From CAWFLT01 sp963816795 (GTDB taxonomy: Bacteria > Acidobacteriota > Vicinamibacteria > Vicinamibacterales > SCN-69-37), in the NCBI GenBank assembly GCA_963816795.1, contig CAWFLT010000006.1:682001-746000 (forward strand): a stretch of DNA of 64,000 bases, in the 5' to 3' direction. Made by a program: the position numbers and the translations under genes. The notes beneath the pieces were generated by a model. It worked only from the letters and a program-made list of their open reading frames with translations, did not search any database and was not told where the DNA came from. Every line of letters begins with the position of its first letter. Positions within the stretch are counted from its first letter, which is position 1. This document shows, one piece after another, positions 41,113 through 49,045 of this stretch.

Positions 41113-41801
41113 CGGCTACGCACCGTAAAGTTCCTGAACGCCGTGACCGAATCGCGCTTGGTCCAGAGCCCGACGCGGCCGGAGATGTCCGCGCTGTGCG
41201 TGTAGTCGACCACCAGATCCGTGCCGACCTGGCCGGAAATCTTCCGGCCGGTGATCGTGACGGCGATCGGATGCCAGACGTTCTTCGCCAGTTGCGTATG
41301 CTTCGCTCCGTGCTCGATCACCCGGCGTTGTCCTTCGCTGTAACTCCAGACAGCGACATTCCCGTCTTTCGTGTTGTACCGCACGAACAGGTAGTCGCCT
41401 GTCGGCTTGAGGTCGAACGCAATCCCTGCCGTCTGGTCGGACTCGCCCGCAATCAGTTTGAACTCGCTCGAGATCGTCCCCGCCGTGAACGACGCGGTGG
41501 CGGTCCAGACCGAAAGCGGAAAGGCGCCCGGCGCGGTGACGTTGGCGATGAAAGCGTCAGACGGTGCCCGAAACAACGCGGCACCGGCAGCCGTCGCTTC
41601 GGCAGTCGTGTGCGTGCCGCTCCACGTGGTGCCATCGGCGATCCATTCGCCGCCCTCGCCGGCCGACCATGCCCCGACGACCGCGTGAAACGGACGGCGG
41701 CGCTCCTGCGCCGACGCCTCGGTCTCCTGGAACGCCCCGCCGAAGAGCGCTGGCCCGACCGAGGCCAGACTGACGATCAACGCACGACGCGCACGATGCA
41801 T
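41109..41801 (-). CDS. Secreted DUF1080/LamG-like beta-sandwich protein
   Basis: About 230 aa from the ATG at 41801, which is preceded by GGGGGAG. The signal peptide (ALIVSLASVGPALFGGAF) is followed by a jelly-roll: FIANVTAPGAFPLSVWTATASFTAGTISSEFKLIAGE, TAGIAFDLKPTGDYLFVRYN, ISGQVGTDLVVDYTHSADISGRVGLWTKRDSVTAFRNFTV. This resembles the 3-keto-disaccharide hydrolase (DUF1080) sandwich. Exported, substrate unknown. It ends within 4 nt of the converging TonB receptor gene, and the two could form a functional uptake/processing set. Confidence 0.75.
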   Translation of the reverse strand: MHRARRALIVSLASVGPALFGGAFQETEASAQERRRPFHAVVGAWSAGEGGEWIADGTTWSGTHTTAEATAAGAALFRAPSDAFIANVTAPGAFPLSVWTATASFTAGTISSEFKLIAGESDQTAGIAFDLKPTGDYLFVRYNTKDGNVAVWSYSEGQRRVIEHGAKHTQLAKNVWHPIAVTITGRKISGQVGTDLVVDYTHSADISGRVGLWTKRDSVTAFRNFTVRSR

Positions 41802-41827
41802 GCTTCCGCTCCCCCGAATGTGACAAC

Positions 41828-41886
41828 GGCGGCTCACAGCCCGAGCCGCCCTACGTACGTAGCGCGGCCCGGGTTGGGGGCCGCGG
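41828..41886. repeat. Double-hairpin element between co-oriented genes
   Basis: GGCGGCTC (41828-41835) pairs with GAGCCGCC (41843-41850), followed by CGCGGCCC/GGGGCCGCG (41863-41886). The link CCGCCCTACGTACGTAGCGCGG is shared in part with the repeat at 12221 (CCGCCCTACGTACGTT; GTAGCGCGG), so the two may be related. Confidence 0.65.
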
Positions 41887-41889
41887 CCG

Positions 41890-42591
41890 CTAGAACGCCA
41901 GCGTCACCGTCGCCGACAGTACATGATTCATCCGGTCAGGCAGCGCGTGACCATTGATCAGCCGATTGAGATAGCCGGTCTCGAGCCGCACGGTCGCGCT
42001 GAAGGCCTGGCTGATCCCGGCAAAGATGCGGTGCTGGTCAAACCCCTTGCCTGTCAAGGTCGTCTGCCGCAAGTGCGCGGTCACCTCGTCGGAGAAGACC
42101 AGCGAAGTATGGCTGCCGGTCGTCAGGGGCCGGGTGTAGCGAATCAGGCCGCGAATGCGCCAGGCGAGACCGCTGTTGTTCTCGATGGCACGCTCCTCGA
42201 TACGCCCGCGGACCGACAGGTTCCCGGCGTGGACGCGTGAGGCCCACACGTATTGTTGATACAGCCGATGCTCCTGGCGGACACCGCCGGAGGCGGGGAA
42301 GGTCGGCGTCTCCGCATACCCCAGCCAGATGCTGGACTTTCGCGTGAGGTCGTACCCGACGATGGGCCGCACGGCAAAGAGATCGACCTCGTTCACACCG
42401 TCACGCGTCCGCAACTGCGTCTCGACCTGCCAACGCCAGGCAGACGACGTGCCGCTGCGTTCCTGCAGCGTGAAGCCAACCCAGACGCGTTCGTCGGTCA
42501 TCAATTGGGCCGACGCCTGTGCCGGCATGGCTGCGATGACCGCGGCGGCTGACAACGTCATCCAGAGAGCTATCTGACATCCATGTCTCAC
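41890..42591 (-). CDS. DUF2490 outer-membrane beta-barrel-like protein
   Basis: 233 aa from a GTG at 42591. The signal peptide (LWMTLSAAAVIAAMPAQASA) is followed by alternating beta strands with the DUF2490 pattern: WRWQVETQLRTRDGVNEVDLFAVRPIVGYDL, SIWLGYAETPTF, EHRLYQQYVW, LSVRGRIEERAI, FDQHRIFAGISQAF, and a terminal AF. Probably an outer-membrane or periplasmic barrel of unknown role. TATAGT lies 8 nt before the GTG, close to the leaderless arrangement. Confidence 0.85.
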   Translation of the reverse strand: MRHGCQIALWMTLSAAAVIAAMPAQASAQLMTDERVWVGFTLQERSGTSSAWRWQVETQLRTRDGVNEVDLFAVRPIVGYDLTRKSSIWLGYAETPTFPASGGVRQEHRLYQQYVWASRVHAGNLSVRGRIEERAIENNSGLAWRIRGLIRYTRPLTTGSHTSLVFSDEVTAHLRQTTLTGKGFDQHRIFAGISQAFSATVRLETGYLNRLINGHALPDRMNHVLSATVTLAF

Positions 42592-42628
42592 GCGCCGACA
42601 CTATAGCGCGCCGGCTGTCCGCGGCGCG

Positions 42629-43327
42629 TCACCTTACCCGGATGTTGCGAAATTCAATCGGCGCGCCTTCCGCTTCGAGGCAGAGATAGCCCTCACGCGG
42701 ATCCGCGTCCTGGCCGCCGGAGACTTCCTCACCGTTGACCCACAGCCTGACCTCGCCGGCAATCGCGCGGACGTAGTACTGGTTCCACTCACCTGCGCCA
42801 CGGCTGAGTGATTTCTTTGGAAAGCTGCGCAGGCCATTCGGCGAGCGCGGCGCGAACGGCGTCAGCTTCGATCGGCCGACCGCGAAGACGTCGCCGTGGG
42901 TCGTGAACCAATCCCCTTTCCGTCCGCTACGCGCCTCGTACTGGTCGCGGAACGCGTGATCGAGCATCTGGATCTCGATGCCGAGATCGGGCAGTACGCC
43001 GGGCGCAAGTCCACGCAGCGCCGATTCAGGGACCCAGAGGAATACGCCGGAGTTGCCACCCGGCTGGAGGTGGCGCCACTCGATCAGGAGCTCGACGTTC
43101 GTGAAGGATTGCGCCGTGCGCAGGACGCCGATCGGCACGCCGGTCGAGACGAGCAGGTCACCTCGCCAGGTCCAGGTGTCCGGCGTGTCGTTGACCCGCA
43201 CGAAGTCGGCCGGGCGGAGCGTGCGCCATCCCGGCTCGGCGCCGGTTGGCGGCGCGCCCGCCGCCTGTTCGGGCCGCGGCGCCGGCCATGCGAGAGCAGC
43301 GAGGGCGACGAGCGCCACAGCGCGCAT
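42629..43327 (-). CDS. Secreted DUF1080 (3-keto-disaccharide hydrolase-type) protein
   Basis: 232 aa from the ATG at 43327. Signal peptide MRAVALVALAALAWPAP, then the DUF1080 sandwich: WRTLRPADFVRVNDTPDTWTWRGDLLVSTG, NVELLIEWRHLQPGGNSGVFLWVPESA, LPDLGIEIQMLDHAF, WNQYYVRAIAGEVRLWVNGEEVSGG, REGYLCLEAEGAPIEFRNIRVR. The family cleaves 3-keto-glycosides or binds glycans. TATCCT lies 6 nt before the start codon. It is divergent from a rightward gene with only 23 bp between the two starts. Confidence 0.88.
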   Translation of the reverse strand: MRAVALVALAALAWPAPRPEQAAGAPPTGAEPGWRTLRPADFVRVNDTPDTWTWRGDLLVSTGVPIGVLRTAQSFTNVELLIEWRHLQPGGNSGVFLWVPESALRGLAPGVLPDLGIEIQMLDHAFRDQYEARSGRKGDWFTTHGDVFAVGRSKLTPFAPRSPNGLRSFPKKSLSRGAGEWNQYYVRAIAGEVRLWVNGEEVSGGQDADPREGYLCLEAEGAPIEFRNIRVR

Positions 43328-43350
43328 CGACAGAGGATACACTTGGGACG
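43328..43350. promoter_or_regulatory. Overlapping divergent leaderless promoters
   Basis: The 23 bp between two divergent start codons contain TATCCT on the minus strand (complement of 43334-43339, 6 nt from the leftward ATG) and TACACT on the plus strand (43338-43343, 7 nt from the rightward ATG). The boxes overlap by two bases. Confidence 0.55.
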
Positions 43351-44460
43351 ATGATCGCCGGGTCTCGCGTGCGACGCGTCCTGATGCTGGCGGTCTTCGC
43401 GTCTGCCCTCGCCGCCGCCGCAGCCTCGACGCCCGCAGCACAGGTCCCCGCCACGTCGACGTTCGCGGCGGAGATCGCCGCGCTGTCCGAGCCGGGCGGG
43501 TACTTCGATACCGACAACCTCATCTCCAACGAACGGTCGTACCTGCATGTGATTCCCGACCTCGCTGCGGCGAAGGTTCGCGGCGGCGCCTACATCGGCG
43601 TCGGGCCCGATCAGAACTTCTCGTACCTCGCCCACGTGCGGCCGGCCGTCGCGTTCATGCTCGACATCCGTCGCGACAATCTGCTCTTGCATCTGCTCTT
43701 CAAGACGCTCTTCGGGATGTCCCGGACGCGGGTCGAGTATCTGGCGCTGCTGCTGGGGCGTCCGGTGCCTGACCCAATCGCGGGCTGGGAAGGCCGGCCG
43801 ATCGACGCGATCGTCTCGTATCTCGACGGCACACGGCCGTTGGCGCCCGCCGCAGTGGCGGCGCTGCGCAACCGCGTCGACGAGCGGCTGTCGGCGCTCG
43901 GATTGCCCTTGTCGGCGGCCGACCGGCAGACGATCGCGAGCTTTCATCAGCAGTTCATCGCCGCCGGCTTGTCACTGCAGTTTCACAGCGCCGGGCGCGC
44001 TCCGCAGTTCGACTACCCGACCTATCGCGACTTGATCCTCGAAGTCGATCGTGGCGGCCAGCGGCGAAGTTTCCTCGCAGCGGAAGCCGATTTTCAGTTC
44101 GTCAAGAATCTCCAGGATCGCGATCTCGTCATTCCCGTCGTCGGGAATCTCGCCGGGTCGTCCGCGCTCGCCGCGATCGGCAAGGCGATCGCGAAGCGTG
44201 GCGAGCGGCTCTCGGCCTTCTACTCGTCGAACGTCGAGTACTACCTGTTTCGCGACGACAGTTTCGGACGGTTCATCGCCAATCTCTCAAAGGTGCCGCG
44301 CACCGACAATGCGGTCGTCATCCGCAGCGTCTTCAGCGGCGGGACGCGTGTCCCGGGCTACAACAGCGCGTCCTTGATTCAGCCCATCGGCGCACTCGTC
44401 GACGGATTCGCGCGCGGGCAGTTCGGTCAGTACTGGCAGCTCACCGGCCCGGGCCGCTGA
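43351..44460 (+). CDS. Exported protein of unknown function
   Basis: 369 aa. Signal peptide (VLMLAVFASALAAAAASTPAAQ) and then a conserved-looking alpha/beta body: GGYFDTDNLISNERSYLHVIPDL, GGAYIGVGPDQNFSYLAHVRPAVAFMLDIRRDN, FQFVKNLQDRDLVIPVVGNLAGSSALAAI, FYSSNVEYYLFRDDSFGRFIANL. The order of motifs (VGPDQNFSYL, MLDIRRDNLLLHLLFKTLF, SSNVEYYLF) vaguely recalls a methyltransferase-like fold, but I do not recognise a named family. Intact and well separated from the downstream genes, so probably functional. Confidence 0.72.
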   Translation: MIAGSRVRRVLMLAVFASALAAAAASTPAAQVPATSTFAAEIAALSEPGGYFDTDNLISNERSYLHVIPDLAAAKVRGGAYIGVGPDQNFSYLAHVRPAVAFMLDIRRDNLLLHLLFKTLFGMSRTRVEYLALLLGRPVPDPIAGWEGRPIDAIVSYLDGTRPLAPAAVAALRNRVDERLSALGLPLSAADRQTIASFHQQFIAAGLSLQFHSAGRAPQFDYPTYRDLILEVDRGGQRRSFLAAEADFQFVKNLQDRDLVIPVVGNLAGSSALAAIGKAIAKRGERLSAFYSSNVEYYLFRDDSFGRFIANLSKVPRTDNAVVIRSVFSGGTRVPGYNSASLIQPIGALVDGFARGQFGQYWQLTGPGR

Positions 44461-44500
44461 AGTTCGCCGGTCGCACGCGAAGACAGGCTCAACCGCCCAG

Positions 44501-44719
44501 CTACCAGTGCACGGTCCAGCCCGCGCGCTGCAACTCTCGCAGCCGGCGCCGAGCCTCGGCACGCGCGGTATCGCGATCCGGATAGTTCCAGGTGAGCAGC
44601 AGACGATCGTTGCGGTAGTACTGCAGCCGCCATTGGCTTCCATCGGGACGAAGCACGGCGTCCAGATGGTCGTGCCGCCGCCGCGCACGCCACAGCCGGG
44701 AGTTGAGGTCGCGCGTCAT
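44501..44719 (-). CDS. Small basic protein of unknown function
   Basis: 72 aa (MTRDLNSRLWRARRRHDHLDA to LQRAGWTVHW), rich in Arg and aromatics with the pattern QWRLQYYRNDRLLLTWNYPDRDTARAEARRRLREL. Looks like a compact beta-beta-alpha domain. A similar-sized protein is encoded divergently at 44854. No family recognised. Confidence 0.55.
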   Translation of the reverse strand: MTRDLNSRLWRARRRHDHLDAVLRPDGSQWRLQYYRNDRLLLTWNYPDRDTARAEARRRLRELQRAGWTVHW

Positions 44720-44853
44720 GCCGTGTGACCAGCGTAGCGCACTCCTGCAGCCTCCCGAAGTGTCGGCGGCTTCACCATTTCGGCAACGTGCGGCCATACT
44801 TCCGCGGTTGAGGAGGCCAGGGCATTGGCACCGTTCTTGATGTTCAAGTCATC

Positions 44854-45108
44854 ATGAGCAACTCACGAAAACCTGAGAGAAGTGCCGAAGTCCTCCGCTG
44901 GCAGTTCGCCAAGCGCGGCCAGCGAATCACGTGCGCCGTGCTGGCCCGGGGTCAGCGCACTTTCGATGTGATGACTCTTCAACACGGCCAGCTCCGCAGC
45001 GCTGCGGTGGAAACGTTCCACGCCGCCGTTGACGCGTTGGGTCGCCACGCCGCGATCGCCTCGCAATTGCGGTCGCGCGGCTGGTCGGTGGCGGCGTACA
45101 CGTCCTGA
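44854..45108 (+). CDS. Small protein of unknown function
   Basis: 84 aa (EVLRWQFAKRGQRITCAVLARGQRTFDVMTLQHGQ, then a helix FHAAVDALGRHAAIASQLRSRGWSVAAYT). The length, the beta-then-helix pattern and the final RGW segment parallel the divergent small protein at 44501 (AGWTVHW), so the two may share a fold. No obvious ribosome-binding site. Confidence 0.55.
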   Translation: MSNSRKPERSAEVLRWQFAKRGQRITCAVLARGQRTFDVMTLQHGQLRSAAVETFHAAVDALGRHAAIASQLRSRGWSVAAYTS

Positions 45109-45148
45109 CGGCGGACACCGGCGACGCGGCCGGTGCTATCGTTTGGCG

Positions 45149-46174
45149 GTGATCTCGACAGAGGTCTCCGGCCAGTTGCCGCCGCGGGTCGGGCTGGCGG
45201 TGCTTCTGACCATCGTCCTCCTCTTCTTATCGTGTGGAGTTGTCGTACTCTCCGCGCTGGTCGAGAGGCTCTCGCGTGTGACCTCGCTCCCTGAGACGCA
45301 AGCGGCCATCGTCCCTCAAGTTCGCCAGGTCATCGGGCGGCACGGCGCCGAACCCGGCTCCTTTCTCGGCCCGTTCGGCGTCACGATCGGACCCGCAGGC
45401 GAGGTCGTCGTCGCCGACGATTTTGCGCACCGGCTCTCGATTTTCGACCGGAACGGGACCTTCGTGAGAACAGTCGGACGTCACGGCACGGGGCCGGGAG
45501 AATTGGCGTCGGTCGATGCGCGTGGCTCGAGCCAGGCACGTCACGCGCTGTTCATCGCGGACACCGGCAACAATCGTGTGCAGGTGCTCGAGCCGGACGG
45601 GCGCGTCGCCCGCATTCTCGGTCCTCGCTGGTTCGGCCTCATCAATTCCTTGAGAACTCCTCGTGATGTGTTGGTCGCGTCCAATGGCGAGATCTTCGTC
45701 GCCGATTTCGGCAACGGGGCCGTCCGCGTCTTCGATCAGCGCGGCCACCTGCTCCGCTCGATCGACGGATCGCGGCGGGCCGGGAGCACTGGACGCCCCG
45801 TTCAATTGACCGTGTCGCTCGCCTCGGAGCTGTACGTCAGCGACAGCCGGCGACATCACGTGGTCGTCTTCGGCCTCGACGGGTCGTTTCGACGATTGAT
45901 TGGCGCGCCCGGCAGCGGGGCCGGCCAACTGCACGGCCCGCATGGGCTCGCCTTCGGGCTGGACGGCCGGCTCTATGTCGCCGATCACCTCAACGATCGG
46001 GTGCAGGTGTTTCGCCCCGACGGCGCGCCCGTCGGCGCGATGGGACGACGTGGTCAGGCACCGGGCGAGTTGATGCGACCGACCGATATCGCGGTCGGGA
46101 AAGAGGGACAGATCTACGTTGTGGACGCGGGGAACCACCGGATCCAGGTGTGGTCGCCGTTTCCCGCCAAGTGA
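45149..46174 (+). CDS. Membrane-anchored NHL-repeat beta-propeller protein
   Basis: 341 aa from the GTG at 45149. One N-terminal membrane anchor (VGLAVLLTIVLLFLSCGVVVLSALV) is followed by about six NHL repeats outside the cytoplasm: GPFGVTIGPAGEVVVADDFAHRLSIFDRNG, RHALFIADTGNNRVQVLEPDG, TPRDVLVASNGEIFVADFGNGAVRVFD, LYVADHLNDRVQVFRPDG, GQIYVVDAGNHRIQVWSPF. Such propellers bind partners or, rarely, process peptides. TATCGT lies 6 nt before the GTG, supporting this start and a leaderless transcript. Short inverted repeats follow the gene (46179-46188 with 46230-46239). Confidence 0.85.
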   Translation: MISTEVSGQLPPRVGLAVLLTIVLLFLSCGVVVLSALVERLSRVTSLPETQAAIVPQVRQVIGRHGAEPGSFLGPFGVTIGPAGEVVVADDFAHRLSIFDRNGTFVRTVGRHGTGPGELASVDARGSSQARHALFIADTGNNRVQVLEPDGRVARILGPRWFGLINSLRTPRDVLVASNGEIFVADFGNGAVRVFDQRGHLLRSIDGSRRAGSTGRPVQLTVSLASELYVSDSRRHHVVVFGLDGSFRRLIGAPGSGAGQLHGPHGLAFGLDGRLYVADHLNDRVQVFRPDGAPVGAMGRRGQAPGELMRPTDIAVGKEGQIYVVDAGNHRIQVWSPFPAK

Positions 46175-46269
46175 CTCACCGGCTGAAGGCCGCCGTCGTC
46201 TGTCCCCTCCCGGACAAACGCCAACAGCGCTTCAGCCGGCTTCGGCCAGCGTGTGAACGTTCCTGACGC

Positions 46270-46590
46270 TCAGGCGCGCGGCACACCAGCGAGTGGGGTC
46301 CGCGTGTCAGCGGTTCGAGCGTCGTTGAAGGCCTCTCGGCCAACCTCGATCGCGCGGCGGCTCTTCGCCATCACATCGCTGACCGCATGGGACGCGTCCT
46401 CGTAGGCGGCGGCAGCCCGGCGCTTGAGACGCTGGGCCGAACTCGACATCTCCCGGCGCATATCCGCGCCGGACTTCGGGGCGTAGAGAAGTGCCACTGC
46501 GGCACCCAGCACGGCACCGCACAGGATGCCGCAGGCGAAGGCGTTGACCTCACCAAACCCGCCGTCACCGGCGCGCAACTCACGATTCAT
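46270..46590 (-). CDS. YtxH-domain protein
   Basis: 106 aa. The N-terminus has one membrane segment with the YtxH motif (AFACGILCGAVLGAAVALLYAPKSGADMR), then an amphipathic helix (RREMSSSAQRLKRRAAAAYEDASHAVSDV). YtxH proteins are general-stress membrane proteins of unclear role. GAAGGAGCG precedes the ATG at 46590 by 5-6 nt. It forms a pair with the next gene upstream (46652-47002). Confidence 0.85.
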   Translation of the reverse strand: MNRELRAGDGGFGEVNAFACGILCGAVLGAAVALLYAPKSGADMRREMSSSAQRLKRRAAAAYEDASHAVSDVMAKSRRAIEVGREAFNDARTADTRTPLAGVPRA

Positions 46591-46651
46591 GACTCGCTCC
46601 TTCCTGCGTAGGCCGCCACTGTCGTAGGCAGCCCTCAAAGGACGCCGGCGC

Positions 46652-47002
46652 TCAGCCACGGCGGGCGGCTCCAGCGCGTCTTCCGTCACGGCCGAACAGC
46701 GCCGACGCACCTGCGCGCACTGCACTGACGAGACCAAAAATCGGCCACGCGCGCCGCGACGCCATCGACGCCACGGTGACCACGGTACTGGCGGCACTCC
46801 CGGCTCGCTGCATGACCTGCCGGACGGCGTCGTCAGCGCGCCGAACGCGGTCGACCGCGTCGTGCACCTCGGACTTCACCTCGGCGAGCGCGTGCTCGGC
46901 GCGGCGTTGGAAGCGAACCGCACCGATGAGCAACGCGATCACGAGGGCCAGTTGCACCAGACTCGAGATCGCGATGATGGCGAGCCAGCCGTTTGTCGTC
47001 AT
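46652..47002 (-). CDS. Single-pass membrane protein with coiled coil (DUF948-like)
   Basis: 116 aa. N-terminal helix (GWLAIIAISSLVQLALVIALLIGAVRF), then a coiled coil (RRAEHALAEVKSEVHDAVDRVRRADDAVRQVM) and a second hydrophobic helix near the end. The pattern is like DUF948 proteins, which commonly sit beside YtxH genes, as here. It is probably co-transcribed with the YtxH gene 61 bp downstream. Function unknown; likely envelope stress. Confidence 0.72.
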   Translation of the reverse strand: MTTNGWLAIIAISSLVQLALVIALLIGAVRFQRRAEHALAEVKSEVHDAVDRVRRADDAVRQVMQRAGSAASTVVTVASMASRRAWPIFGLVSAVRAGASALFGRDGRRAGAARRG

Positions 47003-47158
47003 CCCTTGCGGTCAATAAGCACGCGCCGTACCAGACGTCCGCGCACCAATCAGGCGCCGTTGCGACACAAGTGCGACAGCCGCTACCTACTTTCTACCTA
47101 CTTTCGGTCGCGGCCGACCCTACCCGCCGCCTGCCGCCTGGTCGCAGCCGTGACCAAT

Positions 47159-47187
47159 TTGACAATAAATACTTTCAATATGATACT
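47159..47187 (+). promoter_or_regulatory. Promoter of the ArsR-SRPBCC operon
   Basis: TTGACA (47159-47164), 17-bp spacer, GATACT (47182-47187). The ATG at 47195 is 7 nt further on, which is where transcription would start. The region is A+T-rich compared with its surroundings. Confidence 0.65.
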
Positions 47188-47194
47188 GAGGGAC

Positions 47195-47866
47195 ATGACA
47201 AGCCGGTCGTCGCGAGTGACGCCCCTGGAGGCCGCTGCGCTCACGCCCGACGCTGCGTCCGAGGGCCTCGCCGTCGTCAGCCGGGATGCCGCCGCCGGAG
47301 CCCTGTCGGATCCGACGCGACGTGCCGTGTTGTCGCATCTCCAGTCGCCGGGGTCCGCGACGACGGTCGCCAAAGCCGTCGGGCTCAGCCGCCAACTGGC
47401 CAACTACCATGTGCGGTCGCTCGAGCGGGCCGGACTCGTCGAGGAAGTCTCACGCCGGCAGCGACGAGGCCTCACCGAACGCGTCGTCCGCGCCACCGCC
47501 GCCCACTATGTGCTCTCCCCCGATGCGCTCGGGACGCTTGGCGTTGAAGCAGACCGCGCGGCGGACCGGTTCTCGGCGACCTATCAGGTGGCGGTCGCGG
47601 CACGCACAATCCGCGACGTCGCGGAACTGGCGGACGGCGCCCGGCGTTCGGGGAAGCGCCTGACAACCCTGACGCTCGATACCGCCGTGCGATTCGCGAC
47701 CCCGGCCGCCAGACAGGCGTTTGCTGACGACCTCGTGCACACGATCAACGCGCTCGTCGCGAAGTACCACGACGAGACCGCACCTGATGGCCGAACCTAC
47801 CGCCTGTTTCTCGGCGCACACCCTGAGGTGCAGCGGACTGAAGACCCGGCCAGGAGGACCCCGTGA
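47195..47866 (+). CDS. ArsR-like winged-helix regulator with C-terminal extension
   Basis: About 223 aa. The helix-turn-helix region is GALSDPTRRAVLSHLQSPGSATTVAKAVGLSRQLANYHVRSLERAGLVEEV, an ArsR-type HTH with a wing (RRQRRGLTERVVRATAAHYVLSP). A C-terminal half of about 120 aa (RFSATYQVAVAARTIRDVAELADGARRSGKRLTTLTLD) probably senses a ligand or dimerises. The start at 47195 is preferred because of the promoter; an in-frame ATG at 47180 is the alternative. It overlaps the SRPBCC gene by 4 nt (GTGA), a very common arsR-SRPBCC pairing. Confidence 0.85.
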   Translation: MTSRSSRVTPLEAAALTPDAASEGLAVVSRDAAAGALSDPTRRAVLSHLQSPGSATTVAKAVGLSRQLANYHVRSLERAGLVEEVSRRQRRGLTERVVRATAAHYVLSPDALGTLGVEADRAADRFSATYQVAVAARTIRDVAELADGARRSGKRLTTLTLDTAVRFATPAARQAFADDLVHTINALVAKYHDETAPDGRTYRLFLGAHPEVQRTEDPARRTP

Positions 47867-48591
47867 GCCGTGAGATCGAGAAGGAAGTGTTCATTCGCCA
47901 ACCACCCGATATCGTGTGGAAGGCCATCGCCGAGGCCGAGGAACTGGCGAGATGGTTCCCGCTCGAAGCCCGCGTCACGCCAGGCGTCGGGGGGTCGATC
48001 TGGCTCTCGTGGGGTCCTGGCGCTGAGGGCGAAGCGCCGATCACGGCCTGGGAACCCGGCCGGCGACTGCAGTGGACCGAAACGCGCGGGCCGATCAAGC
48101 TGGTCGTCGACTTCCACCTCGAAGCGAAGAACGGTGGTACGGTCGTCCGCCTGGTCCAGTCCGGATTCGGTGATGGAACGGACTGGGACGGCGAGTACCA
48201 CATGACCGGCGGCGGCTGGAGCTACTTCGTCCGCCATCTTCAGTGGTATCTCGAGCGACACCGCGGCGTGCCTCGCGACGTCATCGCATTTCGCGCCCGG
48301 TTGTCTCTGGACCGGCCGGAAGCCTACGCGCGGCTGGTTGACGCGCTTCAGCAGGTTCGGACGGAGACGCTGGTCGAAAGTGCCGCCACCCACCAACTCG
48401 GCCTGACGTTGCCGGACGTGAACGACGCGATTCTCTTTCTCGAGATGGAACCGTCCCCCGGTGGCACGCGCGCCGGCTTCTGGCTCTCGACGTACGGCCT
48501 CCCGCCCGATCGATTGGAGCAGGAAACCCGGCGGTTTGCCGACCTCTACCGCGGCGCCTTCGACCTCCCCGCCGATGCCCCGCTGAGATAG
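47863..48591 (+). CDS. SRPBCC (AHSA1-type) domain protein
   Basis: 242 aa. The START/Bet v1-like domain is visible in IEKEVFIRQPPDIVWKAIAEAEELARWFPLEARVTPGVGG, GRRLQWTETRGPIKLVVDFHLEAKNGGTVVRLVQSGF, GGWSYFVRHLQWYLERHRG. It is longer than the usual 150 aa: a second similar half (LSLDRPEAYARLVDAL, TLPDVNDAILFLEMEPSPGGTRAGFWLSTYGL) may be a degenerate duplicate. AHSA1-like proteins bind hydrophobic ligands. It is translationally coupled to the ArsR-type regulator, which may respond to the same ligand. Confidence 0.85.
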   Translation: MSREIEKEVFIRQPPDIVWKAIAEAEELARWFPLEARVTPGVGGSIWLSWGPGAEGEAPITAWEPGRRLQWTETRGPIKLVVDFHLEAKNGGTVVRLVQSGFGDGTDWDGEYHMTGGGWSYFVRHLQWYLERHRGVPRDVIAFRARLSLDRPEAYARLVDALQQVRTETLVESAATHQLGLTLPDVNDAILFLEMEPSPGGTRAGFWLSTYGLPPDRLEQETRRFADLYRGAFDLPADAPLR

Positions 48592-48791
48592 CCGCCGAGG
48601 TGCTGCAGCATGCGAGCGCGATGTGTGACCTGCCGGGCGGACAATGGGGCGACCGCCGGTTCGAACCGGAGTAGGGCTCGAGTCCCCGGCGAAGGCGGGT
48701 CGGCGTCCGGGGAATCGAAGAGCGGCAGGCGCCGCCGCGATTGGTCGGCTCGATACGCGCGCAAGTCCACGATCTTGGGTGTGCTGGGCAT
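48546..48791 (-). CDS. Possible small protein of unknown function
   Basis: 81 aa (MPSTPKIVDLRAYRADQSRRRLPLF to the C-terminus), basic, no membrane segment. It overlaps by 46 bp the converging SRPBCC gene, and no clear ribosome-binding site was seen. The start STPKIVDLRAYRA is of a kind found at the N-terminus of small bacterial proteins, which is why it is listed, but it may not be real. Confidence 0.4.
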   Translation of the reverse strand: MPSTPKIVDLRAYRADQSRRRLPLFDSPDADPPSPGTRALLRFEPAVAPLSARQVTHRARMLQHLGGYLSGASAGRSKAPR

Positions 48792-49045
48792 CGTCGGCTC
48801 TCAACACAGCGTAGGCTGACGGTGTGACACCGGAGGTCACACCACGTCATGGGCCCTCCTGGCTGGGCTGGCGTTGGTCAACCTCCGCTCGTGCTTGCGT
48901 GCTGGGACGAGCTTCGGCTGACAAGTCCGGGCTAAGGCCGTTCTCACTCTCCGCGAGCGAGCTAGGGCATGAAACTCAGCCGAGTGTCTCGAGATCCATA
49001 CGGTTTTGCTCTACGAGGAAGTGAGAACGGCCCTAAGCTCTCCTT

